NCBI GenBank assembly: GCA_002392745.1
Contig: DGHR01000014.1
Location: 1 to 64,000, forward strand
Reading direction: 5' to 3'
Source: Bacteroidales bacterium UBA3843
Lineage (GTDB): Bacteria > Bacteroidota > Bacteroidia > Bacteroidales > Paludibacteraceae
DNA: 64,000 nt
Shown here: positions 1-8,832 of the stretch, piece by piece
Layout: each line of letters begins with the position of its first letter
How positions within the stretch are numbered: the first letter of the stretch is position 1
Position numbers and translations under genes: made by a program
The notes under the pieces: model-generated
Seen by the model: only the letters and a program-made list of their open reading frames with translations
What the model was told of the DNA's origin: nothing
The model's database searches: none

Positions 1-10
1 ATCCCCCTTT

Positions 11-70
11 CTCCCTCCCTTGAGGAGAGGGGTGGGGAGAGGTCTCCCTCTTCCCTTGAGGGGTGAAGGG
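11..70. repeat. GC-rich palindromic dispersed repeat
   Basis: Two head-to-tail units of a C-tract/G-tract palindrome (CTCCCTCCCTTGAGG followed by AGGGGTGGGGAG, then CTCCCTCTTCCC followed by GAGGGGTGAAGGG). Related copies occur at 494-523, 592-617, 12063-12100, 54071-54106 and 56643-56663. Two of these copies lie inside genes. It behaves like a REP-type intergenic element. Confidence 0.6.
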
Positions 71-82
71 CTTTGCCCGATT

Positions 83-101
83 GAATGTCCGCCGGACATT
101 C
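83..101. repeat. Perfect 8-bp-arm hairpin
   Basis: GAATGTCC and GGACATTC form perfect arms around a 3-base loop. It directly follows the GC-rich palindrome and may be part of the same element or an RNA hairpin in the leader read from the leftward promoter at 294-325. There is no clear T-run beside it, so I do not call it a terminator. Confidence 0.45.
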
Positions 102-171
102 ATAGAACAAATCTTGGGTGGGGTTTTCTTGACCCTTTGCCGACACAAATACGCACTTTTGTTTGTGGTAA

Positions 172-227
172 AGGGGGTGATTTCCGGGTGATTTCGGCGT
201 GATTAGGGGGTGATAAGGGGGAGATTT
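172..227. repeat. Degenerate tandem repeat, about 10-11 bp period
   Basis: About five degenerate units built on GGGTGATTTC follow one another with a period of 10-11 bp, close to one DNA helical turn. The units share GTGAT and a G-run. It lies downstream of the leftward promoter, so it would be in the transcribed leader. Confidence 0.5.
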
Positions 228-293
228 CTCTTGCGTCACAGAACGATTGACGCCGAATTTCGGGCTTTTTGAAGAACTTCCCAAAATCCGATA

Positions 294-325
294 CAAATGT
301 ACAACAAAAATTTCATATATGCAAA
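294..325 (-). promoter_or_regulatory. Leftward Bacteroidota-type promoter
   Basis: On the minus strand a -7 box TACATTTG (294-301, fits TAnnTTTG) and a -33 TTTG (322-325) are separated by 20 bases, the usual arrangement for the primary sigma factor of Bacteroidota. It points away from potA, toward a gene outside the window. Confidence 0.55.
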
Positions 326-368
326 TTTTCTGGCAAAAAAAATGAAGTATATAGAATTTTTATTCTAT

Positions 369-430
369 GCTATAGAGAGGTCAGGTGGTCTTAGGTGCTT
401 GCACATAGGGCCATCGGACATCTCTATAGC
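369..430. repeat. 10-bp perfect inverted repeat with 42-base loop
   Basis: GCTATAGAGA (369-378) and TCTCTATAGC (421-430) are exact reverse complements. The enclosed 42 bases contain GGTCAGGTGGTC and GGGCCATCGG, which could pair further. It may be a structured RNA, a protein-binding site or a remnant of a small mobile element; nothing in it codes for a recognisable protein. Confidence 0.4.
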
Positions 431-493
431 GAAGGATGTATCCTGCTTTATTTTTTTTGTCGGAAAATTTGGTCGCATATACCTTCCCTTTTT

Positions 494-617
494 CGGAGGG
501 TCCCACCCCACAGGGGAAGGGGCGTGCCGAAAAATTCATACGCCCCGCAAGACGCGGAAATAATCGTGCCCTTGCGGCTAAGAAGTAGCTACGGAGGGTC
601 CCTTTAGGGGAGGGGCC
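494..617. repeat. Pair of GC-rich repeat copies
   Basis: Two copies of the repeat beginning CGGAGGGTCC (494-523 and 592-617) flank a spacer. The spacer holds CGTGCCCTTGCGGCT (565-579), closely matching a sequence that occurs twice, in reverse orientation, at the start of giant protein A (33633-33652 and 33672-33691). The region therefore shares building blocks with coding sequence elsewhere in the window. Confidence 0.5.
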
Positions 618-716
618 GAAGGTACGACACTGCCCATTGGGCAGACGGATATTGATGCTCCGTGGCTCTATACAGCACTTAAAAGTGGTCCTTTCTCAAA
701 AAAAGTTTCCCGTTTA

Positions 717-748
717 TTTGCGTATGTGCAATTTTTGTCGTACCTTTG
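717..748 (+). promoter_or_regulatory. Promoter of the pot operon
   Basis: A -33 TTTG (717-720) and a -7 TACCTTTG (741-748) are 20 bases apart, an excellent match to the Bacteroidota promoter. Transcription would start near 755, giving a leader of about 110 bases before potA. The leader contains the GC palindrome TGCGCAGTGCGCGCA (778-792) and a nine-codon mini-frame at 821-850. Confidence 0.7.
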
Positions 749-864
749 CAGGCGATTTTGCACGGATGTGCACCTATGCGCAGTGCGCGCATATAAATTG
801 TATAACCAAATTTATTCTTTATGATTGAGGTTTACCGAAATCCCATTTAGCTGTTTTTACGAAA

Positions 865-2361
865 ATGCAAAAACCAGAGTTTATCATTGAGGTTCGCCAT
901 GTCTCGAAACAATTCGAGGATGGCAAGTTTGCCCTGAACGACGTCAGCCTGGATGTCAAGAAAGGCGAGTTCGTCACTATCTTAGGCCCTTCGGGGTGCG
1001 GCAAGACCACGCTGCTGCGGTGCATTGCAGGATTTCAGGTGGCAAGCATGGGCGACATTCTACTGAAAGGAGAAGATGTCACCAAAACACCCCCTTACAA
1101 AAGGCCGGTGAACACCGTATTCCAGAAATACGCCCTGTTTCCGCACCTGAATGTATTCAACAACGTCGCCTTCGGACTGAAACTGAAAAAAGTGGCGCCC
1201 GAAGTCATCAAAAAGAAAGTGCGCAGAGCACTGAAAATGGCCAACATGACGGGCTACGAGGAACGCAAAGTGGACACGCTGTCGGGCGGACAGCAACAAC
1301 GCGTGGCTATCGCGAGAGCCATCGTCAACGAACCGGAAGTGCTGCTGCTGGACGAACCGCTCTCTGCGCTCGACCTGAAGATGAGGCACGACATGCAAAT
1401 CGAGCTGAAGGAGCTGCATGAGAAACTCGGTATAACATTCATTTATGTCACGCACGACCAGGAGGAAGCGCTGACGCTCTCCGACCGCGTCGTCGTCATG
1501 AACGAAGGCAAGATACAACAAATCGGTACTCCGACCGATATCTACAACGAGCCGCAAAACTGCTTTGTGGCGGACTTTATCGGAGAAAGCAATATCCTCT
1601 CGGGCACCATGATCCGCGACCGGAAAGTGATGTTCTGCGGAAAAGAATTCGACTGTATCGACACCGGATTCGGAGAGAACAACCCCGTCGATGTGGTCAT
1701 CCGACCGGAAGACATCTACCTCTGGAAGGTACAAAGTGACAAGGTACAAAGAGACAAAGGTCCCGATGCCACCTCACAAGCCGACCTGGACGAGGAAGAC
1801 CGCGTGCCAAAAGGCAAATTCACACGGTGGTATGGCGAGGTGCAGTCCTGTATCTTCAAGGGTGTGCACTACGAAATGCGTGTCCTCACGCCGGACGGCT
1901 ACGAATTCCTTATCCAAGACTACCATGAGTTCGTTCCGGGTACGGAGGTTGGCATGCTCGTGCGTCCGGAGGACATACAAATCGTGAAGAAGGAACACTA
2001 CCTCTACAACTATTTCGACGGCGAAGTGACGAAGAACGGCAAAGTGCGCTTCATCGATGCGGACTGGGAAGTCAGCCCCAAACAAATCGAAGGATTCGAA
2101 CCCGGAGAGAAAGTACAGGTCAGGGTGCCCTTCCGCTCGATCGACCTGCAGGACTATGAGGAGGAAGGCAAACTCGCCGGAGAGGTGCACTTCATTCTCT
2201 ACAAAGGCAACCACTACCACCTGACCATCCGCACGGACCGGGGACACGACCTGTATGTGAACACCAACGACGTATGGGACGACGGCGACCGCGTGGGAAT
2301 AGTGATTCCGCCCAAAGAGATACTGATCAGCAAAGCTGATGAATTGAGAATTGAGAATTGA
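865..2361 (+). CDS. potA: Spermidine/putrescine ABC transporter ATPase PotA
   Basis: ATP-hydrolysing subunit of a polyamine importer, on the cytoplasmic face of the inner membrane. Visible motifs are Walker A GPSGCGKTT (residues 41-49), the Q-loop region VFQKYALFPH, the signature LSGGQ (139-143), Walker B LLDEP (161-165) and the H-loop histidine in YVTHDQ (about 197). At 498 residues it is longer than the roughly 370 usual for the family. The extra length is in the C-terminal half, which appears to hold two successive TOBE-like regulatory segments (about 270-375 and 380-490), each containing a PEDI- or PKEI-type strand. A short stretch around residues 286-300 (KVQSDKVQRDKG) is encoded by a dispersed micro-repeat and looks like an in-frame insertion. 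The end of the gene runs through a GAATTGA direct repeat. First gene of the operon; potB follows 12 bases downstream. Confidence 0.93.
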   Translation: MQKPEFIIEVRHVSKQFEDGKFALNDVSLDVKKGEFVTILGPSGCGKTTLLRCIAGFQVASMGDILLKGEDVTKTPPYKRPVNTVFQKYALFPHLNVFNNVAFGLKLKKVAPEVIKKKVRRALKMANMTGYEERKVDTLSGGQQQRVAIARAIVNEPEVLLLDEPLSALDLKMRHDMQIELKELHEKLGITFIYVTHDQEEALTLSDRVVVMNEGKIQQIGTPTDIYNEPQNCFVADFIGESNILSGTMIRDRKVMFCGKEFDCIDTGFGENNPVDVVIRPEDIYLWKVQSDKVQRDKGPDATSQADLDEEDRVPKGKFTRWYGEVQSCIFKGVHYEMRVLTPDGYEFLIQDYHEFVPGTEVGMLVRPEDIQIVKKEHYLYNYFDGEVTKNGKVRFIDADWEVSPKQIEGFEPGEKVQVRVPFRSIDLQDYEEEGKLAGEVHFILYKGNHYHLTIRTDRGHDLYVNTNDVWDDGDRVGIVIPPKEILISKADELRIEN

Positions 2362-2373
2362 GAATTGATAATT

Positions 2374-3168
2374 ATGAGTAAAGTTCTTCAACTCGTTTCT
2401 TCGCGGCGCACGTGGGCATGGCCCTATGTGCTCTTTATGGTACTGTTTGTCATTTTGCCGCTGGTGCTCGTCGCCGTCTATGCCTTTACGGATATTGACG
2501 GCCACTTCACACTGCGCAATTTCGCCAAATTCTTTACCCATAGCGAAGCCATCAGCACGTTCCTCTACTCGCTGATGATTGCGGTTTTCAATACCCTCAT
2601 CTGTCTCCTGATCGGGTACCCGGCTGCTTATATCATGGCAACCGCGGATTTCCGGACGCCTAAAGTCATGGCGATGCTCTTTATACTGCCGATGTGGATA
2701 AACTTCCTTTTGCGTACGGTAGCGACCGTAGAGTTATTCAACATGTGCGGTCTTCCGTTAGGCGAAGGAGCGTTGCTCTTCGGTTTGTGCTACGACTACC
2801 TGCCGTTCATGATTTACCCTATCTACAATACGCTCCAGAAGATGGACTACTCGCTCGTGGAGGCGGCGCAGGACCTCGGCGCCAACCGCTGGAAATGCTT
2901 CTGGAAGGTCATCGTACCTCTCTCTATGCCGGGAGTCTATAGCGGTATTGTCATGGTCTTTATGCCTACCGTCAGCACCTTCGCAATCGCCGAACTGCTC
3001 ACGCATAACAACATCAAACTGTTCGGTTCGCTCATCCAGGACTATATCACCACGACCGACTTGCTCAACTACGGAGCGGTGCTCTCGCTCGTTTTGCTCC
3101 TTATCATCGGGGTTACATCCTTCTTCGGAGACCAGGATGATGACAGCCAGAAAGGAGGTATGATATGA
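2374..3168 (+). CDS. potB: Spermidine/putrescine ABC transporter permease PotB
   Basis: Inner-membrane permease subunit, 264 residues, about six membrane helices, the usual size. The EAA loop that docks to the ATPase is present (LVEAAQDLGANRW, followed by a P-x-x-xPG turn near residues 165-190). I chose the ATG that opens MSKVLQL rather than an in-frame TTG nine bases earlier, because ATG starts are used by all neighbours. The final codons overlap the start of potC by four bases (ATGA), so the two are translationally coupled. A purine-rich AAAGGAGG precedes the potC start. Confidence 0.93.
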   Translation: MSKVLQLVSSRRTWAWPYVLFMVLFVILPLVLVAVYAFTDIDGHFTLRNFAKFFTHSEAISTFLYSLMIAVFNTLICLLIGYPAAYIMATADFRTPKVMAMLFILPMWINFLLRTVATVELFNMCGLPLGEGALLFGLCYDYLPFMIYPIYNTLQKMDYSLVEAAQDLGANRWKCFWKVIVPLSMPGVYSGIVMVFMPTVSTFAIAELLTHNNIKLFGSLIQDYITTTDLLNYGAVLSLVLLLIIGVTSFFGDQDDDSQKGGMI

Positions 3169-4610
3169 TAGACCGCTTCGCTAAAAGAGTAAAGACCTTG
3201 CTCGGTTCGGACGGCCACCGGCAGTCCTCCGTGCTAAAGGAACAAAGACAAGTTACTATCGGCCGATACATATTTGTCCTTATTCTTTATTCCTTATTCC
3301 TGACTCCGCTTTCCGCCCAGTCCAACCTGACATACGAACTCCGTATGGCGGCAACGGGAGAGGTAGAGGTGCTGGACAATTTCCCTGCATCCTTTGCCGG
3401 CGAGAAAGTGAATATTGCCCTATACGACGGCGGCAAATACGAACCTCTGCGAGAGGATGAGGGACGCGATACCGTGGACTTCATCTTTGCCCACCCGGGC
3501 GAAGAGAACCTCAGCGCATGGGGCGACAGCGTCTTCTGCTACAGCGAGAGCGATGAGGTCGTCTGGACAGTCTGGAGAAGCCGCAAAGAACCCAAAAACC
3601 GAAACCTCCGCGTATTGACCGTCAACGGCAGAAACGCTTTTGAGACGTACCTCCACCAAACGCTTGACCCGGTTCACAGCCACGGATGGATTTGGTTTGT
3701 CTTTGCCGCACTGCTGCTCATTGCCGGCATCGTCTATGCCGGGGTGGTCATTGCCCGTCGCAGAGCCGAGAAACAGTTGCCCGCCGTGCAGCAGGAGATG
3801 CTGCGGCGCCGCAGAGCCGGAAACAGACGGCACTATGGTTCGCAGCTCTATCTGTGGCTCTTGCTGGTTGTACTATATGCACCTATTGCGCTCATCGCCG
3901 TATTCTCCTTTACCGAAAGCAAAGTCCTTGGCAACTGGACCGGATTTTCTCTGGACCTCTATGCCAATCTCTTTACCGGAAAAGCCGATGCCGGACTCAA
4001 TAGCGCGATTGCCTACACCCTGATTATCGCGGTGGTGGCGGCCGTCAGTTCAACGGTGCTCGGCACGCTCGCTGCTATCGGTATATACAACATGCGCTCG
4101 CGCCAGCGAAAAGTGGTCTCGTTCCTCAATTCGGTACCGATGATCAACCCGGATATCATTACGGGTATATCGCTCTTCCTGCTCTTCGTGGCACTCGGCT
4201 TCAGCCAGGGACTCGCTACCGTCTGTATCGCGCATGTCGTCTTTTGTACGCCGTATGTGGTGTTGAGCGTCCTGCCGCGACTGAGCCGGATGAACCCCAA
4301 CACCTACGAGGCGGCGCTCGACCTGGGAGCCACACCTGCGCAGGCGCTGCGGATGGTCATGCTGCCCGAACTATGGCCGGGAATGCTCTCCGGATTCATT
4401 CTCGCACTCACTCTTTCCGTCGATGATTTCGGCGTGACGTTCTTTACCAAAGGATCCGGTGGACTGGAAACACTATCCACATTCATCTATTCCGACGCAC
4501 GGAAGGGCGGTTTGACGCCGGAGTTGCGCCCCTTGTTTACAATCATTCTGCTCGTAATGCTGAGTGTATTAATTTATATTAATTTCAAAAATAAAAAAGA
4601 AGAAAAATGA
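3165..4610 (+). CDS. potC: PotC permease with extra N-terminal membrane domain
   Basis: The C-terminal 255 or so residues (from about 225) are a typical PotC permease, including the EAA loop YEAALDLGATPAQ. Ahead of it lies an unusual extension of about 220 residues. It has a hydrophobic segment at 33-50 that looks like a signal anchor, a polar region at about 51-173 predicted to face the periplasm (motifs LYDGGKYEPL, DFIFAHPGEENL), a second membrane helix at about 174-196, and a basic linker (RRRAEK to RRRRAGNRR). Standard PotC proteins are about 260 residues, so this looks like a fusion of a small membrane-anchored periplasmic protein to the permease. The reading frame is unbroken and there is no second start with convincing context. 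Its end overlaps potD by four bases (ATGA). Confidence 0.88.
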   Translation: MIDRFAKRVKTLLGSDGHRQSSVLKEQRQVTIGRYIFVLILYSLFLTPLSAQSNLTYELRMAATGEVEVLDNFPASFAGEKVNIALYDGGKYEPLREDEGRDTVDFIFAHPGEENLSAWGDSVFCYSESDEVVWTVWRSRKEPKNRNLRVLTVNGRNAFETYLHQTLDPVHSHGWIWFVFAALLLIAGIVYAGVVIARRRAEKQLPAVQQEMLRRRRAGNRRHYGSQLYLWLLLVVLYAPIALIAVFSFTESKVLGNWTGFSLDLYANLFTGKADAGLNSAIAYTLIIAVVAAVSSTVLGTLAAIGIYNMRSRQRKVVSFLNSVPMINPDIITGISLFLLFVALGFSQGLATVCIAHVVFCTPYVVLSVLPRLSRMNPNTYEAALDLGATPAQALRMVMLPELWPGMLSGFILALTLSVDDFGVTFFTKGSGGLETLSTFIYSDARKGGLTPELRPLFTIILLVMLSVLIYINFKNKKEEK

Positions 4611-5857
4611 AAAAGAAATTCCTTGGTACATTGTACTTTGTCGCCTTGTCCCTTATCATGGTTTCCTGTGGCGGTTCCAACCGTGCACACCAACTGAAAG
4701 TGCTCAACTGGGCGGACTACATTGACGAAGATGTCAAATCCGGCTTCGAGACCTGGTATTACCAGCAGACCGGAGAGAAGGTTGAAATCGTGTACGAGAC
4801 CTTTGATATCAACGAGACCGCACTCACCAAGATTGAAGTCGGTCACGAGGACTACGATGTCTTCTGCCCGTCGGAGTATATCATCGAGCGCATGCTCAAA
4901 AAAGGACTGATTCAGCCTATTCAGAAAGACCTCATCGCCGACTCTATCTGGTATTTCGACAATATATCCCCGTTTGTTACCGAGAAATTCCAGCAGATGG
5001 CTCCTACGCCGGACATCAAAGTCAGCGACTACACCGTCGGATATATGTGGGGAACTACCGGCTTTATCTACAACCCGCAGTTTGTAGAGAGCGAGGACCT
5101 CAAATCATGGGGAGCAGTACTCAATCCGAAATTCGAAAACCGCATCCTGATGAAGGATGCATTCCGCGATGTGTACTCCGTGCTGGTTCTCTATGCCTTC
5201 AAGGACCAGATTGCATCCGGAGAAGTGACTCGCGACGAACTGGTGCATAACATCACACCGGAGCGCGTCGAGGCCGTCAAACAAGTACTGCTGCAGGCTA
5301 AAAAACAAATCTGCGGATGGGAAGTCGATTTCGGCAAGGAGGAGATGACCAAAGGCAAAGCATGGATGAATCTGAGCTGGTCCGGCGATGCACAGTTTGC
5401 AATCGAAGAGGCTGCCGAGATGGGGGTAATGCTCGATTATATCGTGCCCGAGGAGGGTTCCAACGTGTGGTTCGACGGATGGGTCATCCCGAAATATGCC
5501 AAGAACGTAAAGGCCGCTACCTATTTCATCGACTACATGTGCCGCGCAGACAATGCACTCGCCAACATGGAGGAAATCGGATATGTTTCATGCGCCGGTG
5601 GTGTCAACGCGGCCGCTGCTATTCTGGAGGAGCAGAACGACGACGAGGAATGGCCGGATGCGGTTGACGCCAGCTATTTCTTCGGAGATGAGTACATCAA
5701 CGTAGAGGATGAACTCCTTGACCCGCATGCGCTGCACCTCAATCCGGTGTACTATCCCGACAAGACTGTCATTGACCGCTGCGCACTGATGCACGATGCA
5801 GGAGAGGCACAGGAGATGCTGCTCGAAATGTGGAATGAAATCAAATTAGCCCGATAA
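4607..5857 (+). CDS. potD: Polyamine-binding lipoprotein PotD
   Basis: Extracytoplasmic solute-binding protein that delivers spermidine or putrescine to PotBC. It has a lipoprotein signal (MKKKFLGTLY..., lipobox ending at Cys21 in IMVSC) and a mature start with LNWADYIDEDV, the typical opening strand of PotD-like proteins. Other family-like blocks are YDVFCPSEYIIERM and YTVGYMWGTTGFIYN. At 416 residues it is somewhat longer than the roughly 350 of the E. coli protein. Being a lipoprotein, it is probably anchored in a membrane. The signal peptide core is encoded by a TACATTGTACTTTGT micro-repeat also found in the next two genes. The following gene begins 18 bases downstream. Confidence 0.92.
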   Translation: MKKKFLGTLYFVALSLIMVSCGGSNRAHQLKVLNWADYIDEDVKSGFETWYYQQTGEKVEIVYETFDINETALTKIEVGHEDYDVFCPSEYIIERMLKKGLIQPIQKDLIADSIWYFDNISPFVTEKFQQMAPTPDIKVSDYTVGYMWGTTGFIYNPQFVESEDLKSWGAVLNPKFENRILMKDAFRDVYSVLVLYAFKDQIASGEVTRDELVHNITPERVEAVKQVLLQAKKQICGWEVDFGKEEMTKGKAWMNLSWSGDAQFAIEEAAEMGVMLDYIVPEEGSNVWFDGWVIPKYAKNVKAATYFIDYMCRADNALANMEEIGYVSCAGGVNAAAAILEEQNDDEEWPDAVDASYFFGDEYINVEDELLDPHALHLNPVYYPDKTVIDRCALMHDAGEAQEMLLEMWNEIKLAR

Positions 5858-5875
5858 AAAAAACTTTTTCTCGTC

Positions 5876-8830
5876 ATGACGTCATTACGACATTACGTTA
5901 TTGCGATTATTGGTACGCTGTACTTTGTACTCTGTCCCGCTCTCTCCCTTTCCGCCCAAACAACGGAAATGGAGAAGCGGTACAATGCCTTGGCCGCCAG
6001 GTTTGACGGACGCGACAAACAGTTGCAACGCGACCTCAAAGCATACCTGCAAGCTTTCCCCTACACCACGTTCCAGGACGAGGTCAAGTTTATGCAGGGT
6101 GTGCTGCAAGTCGAGCGCGGACACTACAAACAAGGACTCAAAATATTAGAGCAGGTGGAAATGAAAGCCCTCGCACGCGACCACCAGCTGGACTACTCCT
6201 TCTACCGCGGATACGCCTATCTGATGCAGCAGGAATACCAGCGGGCGTCTATCTATTTCCACAACCTCGCCAAATCCGACAGCCGGTACGCCTCCCGCGG
6301 GGCATACTACTACGCCTACTGCATGTACAAGATGCAGAAATACGACAAGGCACTGCCTGCTCTCAAACAATTGGAGAACCAACCCGAGTACCAAGCTACC
6401 ATTCCCTATTACCTGACACAGATTTATTACGCGCAAGGCAACTACGAAGAGGTAGAGACCCGCGCCACCACCCTGCTTCGCGAACACCCGGAGAGCCTCA
6501 ATAATAATGAACTGCACCGGCTGCTCGGCGAAATCAAATACCGCAATGGTGCGTATCGTGAAGCCGCAGAGCATTTGAAACTCTACCAAAAAGCGGCTGC
6601 GGAACAGGAATTGGCGCTCGTGCGCGAGGACTTGTACATGCTCGGCACTGCCGAATACAAACTGGGCGAGTATGACCAGGCCGTGCTGTACCTCAAACAG
6701 ATGAAACAGGAACCGGACAGCCTCTCGGAGGCGGCATGCCTCACGCTGGGAAATGCCTATGTCCAATTGGGACAATTCGAACAGGCGAAACTGTCTTATC
6801 AGGCCGCTGCCGGATATGGCATCACACCCGCTGTCACCGAAGAGGCATCGTACAACTACACCCTCTGCACCTACCAGTCATCCAGTGCACTCGGTGAGTC
6901 GGTGCGCGCCTTCAACGACTTCCTGCACACCTTCCCGGACTCGAAATACGAGTCGCAAATATACCGCTTGCTGAGCGATGCACTGATGCAGAGCAAGAAC
7001 TATGCCGCTGCAATTGCTACACTGGACTCGATTCCCAACCCCACGCCTAAAATGCTGGAGACCAAGCAATACTTGCGTTACCAGTTGGGTGCCGACTGCT
7101 TCTTGCAAAGCAAGATGCCTAAGTCGGTGGAATGGATGACCGAAGTCATCAATCATAACGCCGAGTCGGCCAAATACACCACCGAGGCATATTACGTACG
7201 TGCGGAAGCCCAATACCGCCTGCGCAATTACAAGGCGTGCGAAAAAGACCTGCAGCTGTTCTTTGCGCAACCCAATGCCAAACGGTCGGACAACTACATC
7301 ATCGCACGGTATTTGCTGGGATACTGCTATTTCTCGCAATCGCAGTACGACAAGGCACGAGATGCCTTCTCGGTCTTCATTGATGGCACGATGGCCACGG
7401 AACCCACATATGCGGATGCGCTCAATCGTATCGGCGACTGCTATTTCAATGCCCGCCAGTTCAACCAGGCTGTCAGCTACTACACCCAGGTCAGCAATCT
7501 TCAGGCCTCTGGAGCCGATTATGCACTCTTCCAGCGCGGTTATGCCCTCGGACTTCTGCGCAAGTATTCCGAGAAAATAGACGTTCTGCGAACCCTCGTC
7601 ACCCGGTATCCGAAATCGGACTACGCGGACGATGGTGTTTACGAGATTGCACGCGCACAACTGCAACTGGAAGACGAACGCGGAGCTATCATCACATATG
7701 AGCAGTTGCTCAGCACCTATCCTCACTCGCTGTTGGCACGCAAAGCCGCACTCGAGCGGGCGATGCTCTATCGGAACCTCGGTCAGAACGACCAGGCTAT
7801 AGCTGCTTACAGGCAGACTATCGAGAAATATCCCGCTACCGAAGAAGCCTACTCGGCACTGGACGCCCTGCAGGCCCTGTATGTGGAACAGGGACGTGTG
7901 GACGAATATCTGGCATACACCAAGAACCTGGCTAAGATCAATATGAACGTCTCTACCCAGGAAGACAGCCTCTTGTTCGCCTCCGCAGAGATGCAGTATA
8001 TGCAGGCGGCCTACCAGAAAGCCACGGTCTCGCTGACCAATTATATCTCTCAGTACTGCGCCGGAGGAAGGTATTGCACCACTGCACGCTATTACTTGGC
8101 AGACTCTTATTACCGTTTGGGCAAGACCACCGAGGCTCTCGGACAATATGCACAACTGGCGGAGATGTCAGCCAACCCCTATCAGGAGGAGGCGGCAACC
8201 CGCGTGGCGGAGATATGTTACGACAAGGGGGAATGGGCCGCCGCTTTGGAGGCGTTCTACCGGATGAATGCACTCGCTTCGAGCCGGGAAAAAACGGATA
8301 TAGCCAGGCTGGGTATCCTGCGGTGCTCTTACTTGCTCGGACGCCACCAAGCCACTATCGATATTGCCGACCAGATACTCGGAGACAAACCTGTCAGCGA
8401 CGACACACGCAATGAGGCATTGTACAACCGGGCAAAGGCCTACTTGGCTGTAGGACAGACGGCAAAGGCGCAACCCGACCTCAAGACACTCGCCGCGGAG
8501 GTTCGTACCGCACAGGGCGCAGAGGCCAAATACCTGCTGGCACAGAGCTATTTCGACACCGGAATGGTGAACGAAGCGGAAGAGGAGGTAATGAGCTTCA
8601 CACAGATGAACACACAGCAGCAATATTGGCTCGCACGCGCGCTTATCCTGTTGAGCGATATCAACCGCACCCGCAACGAACTGTTCCAGGCACGCCAATA
8701 CCTGCTCGTTCTGCAGCAGAACTATATGGCAACCAACGACGATATACACACACTGATCAGCAAACGTCTGGCACAATTGGACGAATTGGAAAAACCGGTT
8801 GTTACCGTTGAAAAAGAAGAGGAGGATTGA
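5876..8830 (+). CDS. Secreted tetratricopeptide-repeat protein
   Basis: A 984-residue exported protein made almost wholly of TPR-type helical repeats, for example YYYAYCMYKMQKYDKALPAL, LYMLGTAEYKLGEYDQAVLY, ALNRIGDCYFNARQFNQAV and YYLADSYYRLGKTTEAL. A signal peptide ends near residue 27 (LSLSAQ). No catalytic motif is visible. TPR arrays of this kind act as scaffolds for other proteins, so a role in assembling or stabilising an envelope complex is likely but unproven. It ends in an acidic tail (VEKEEED). The next gene, an outer-membrane barrel protein, starts two bases downstream, which argues for a joint function. The signal-peptide core is encoded by a GTACTTTGTACTCTGTCC micro-repeat. Confidence 0.85.
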   Translation: MTSLRHYVIAIIGTLYFVLCPALSLSAQTTEMEKRYNALAARFDGRDKQLQRDLKAYLQAFPYTTFQDEVKFMQGVLQVERGHYKQGLKILEQVEMKALARDHQLDYSFYRGYAYLMQQEYQRASIYFHNLAKSDSRYASRGAYYYAYCMYKMQKYDKALPALKQLENQPEYQATIPYYLTQIYYAQGNYEEVETRATTLLREHPESLNNNELHRLLGEIKYRNGAYREAAEHLKLYQKAAAEQELALVREDLYMLGTAEYKLGEYDQAVLYLKQMKQEPDSLSEAACLTLGNAYVQLGQFEQAKLSYQAAAGYGITPAVTEEASYNYTLCTYQSSSALGESVRAFNDFLHTFPDSKYESQIYRLLSDALMQSKNYAAAIATLDSIPNPTPKMLETKQYLRYQLGADCFLQSKMPKSVEWMTEVINHNAESAKYTTEAYYVRAEAQYRLRNYKACEKDLQLFFAQPNAKRSDNYIIARYLLGYCYFSQSQYDKARDAFSVFIDGTMATEPTYADALNRIGDCYFNARQFNQAVSYYTQVSNLQASGADYALFQRGYALGLLRKYSEKIDVLRTLVTRYPKSDYADDGVYEIARAQLQLEDERGAIITYEQLLSTYPHSLLARKAALERAMLYRNLGQNDQAIAAYRQTIEKYPATEEAYSALDALQALYVEQGRVDEYLAYTKNLAKINMNVSTQEDSLLFASAEMQYMQAAYQKATVSLTNYISQYCAGGRYCTTARYYLADSYYRLGKTTEALGQYAQLAEMSANPYQEEAATRVAEICYDKGEWAAALEAFYRMNALASSREKTDIARLGILRCSYLLGRHQATIDIADQILGDKPVSDDTRNEALYNRAKAYLAVGQTAKAQPDLKTLAAEVRTAQGAEAKYLLAQSYFDTGMVNEAEEEVMSFTQMNTQQQYWLARALILLSDINRTRNELFQARQYLLVLQQNYMATNDDIHTLISKRLAQLDELEKPVVTVEKEEED

Positions 8831-8832
8831 TT

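Larger units (their letters stand above)
1..864. other. Repeat-rich intergenic region
   Basis: I see no convincing gene here. Short open frames (for example 297-563 and 637-828) run through repeats and give no recognisable protein. From left to right the stretch holds a GC-rich palindromic repeat, a small perfect hairpin, a phased tandem repeat, a leftward promoter, a long-loop inverted repeat, two further GC-rich repeat copies and the potA promoter, each listed separately. The leftward promoter means part of this stretch is probably the leader of a gene that lies beyond the left edge. Confidence 0.7.

Noticed and set aside
297..828. Short frames at 297-563, 395-607 and 637-828
   Set aside because: They run through inverted and GC-rich repeats and the potA promoter, with no plausible protein.
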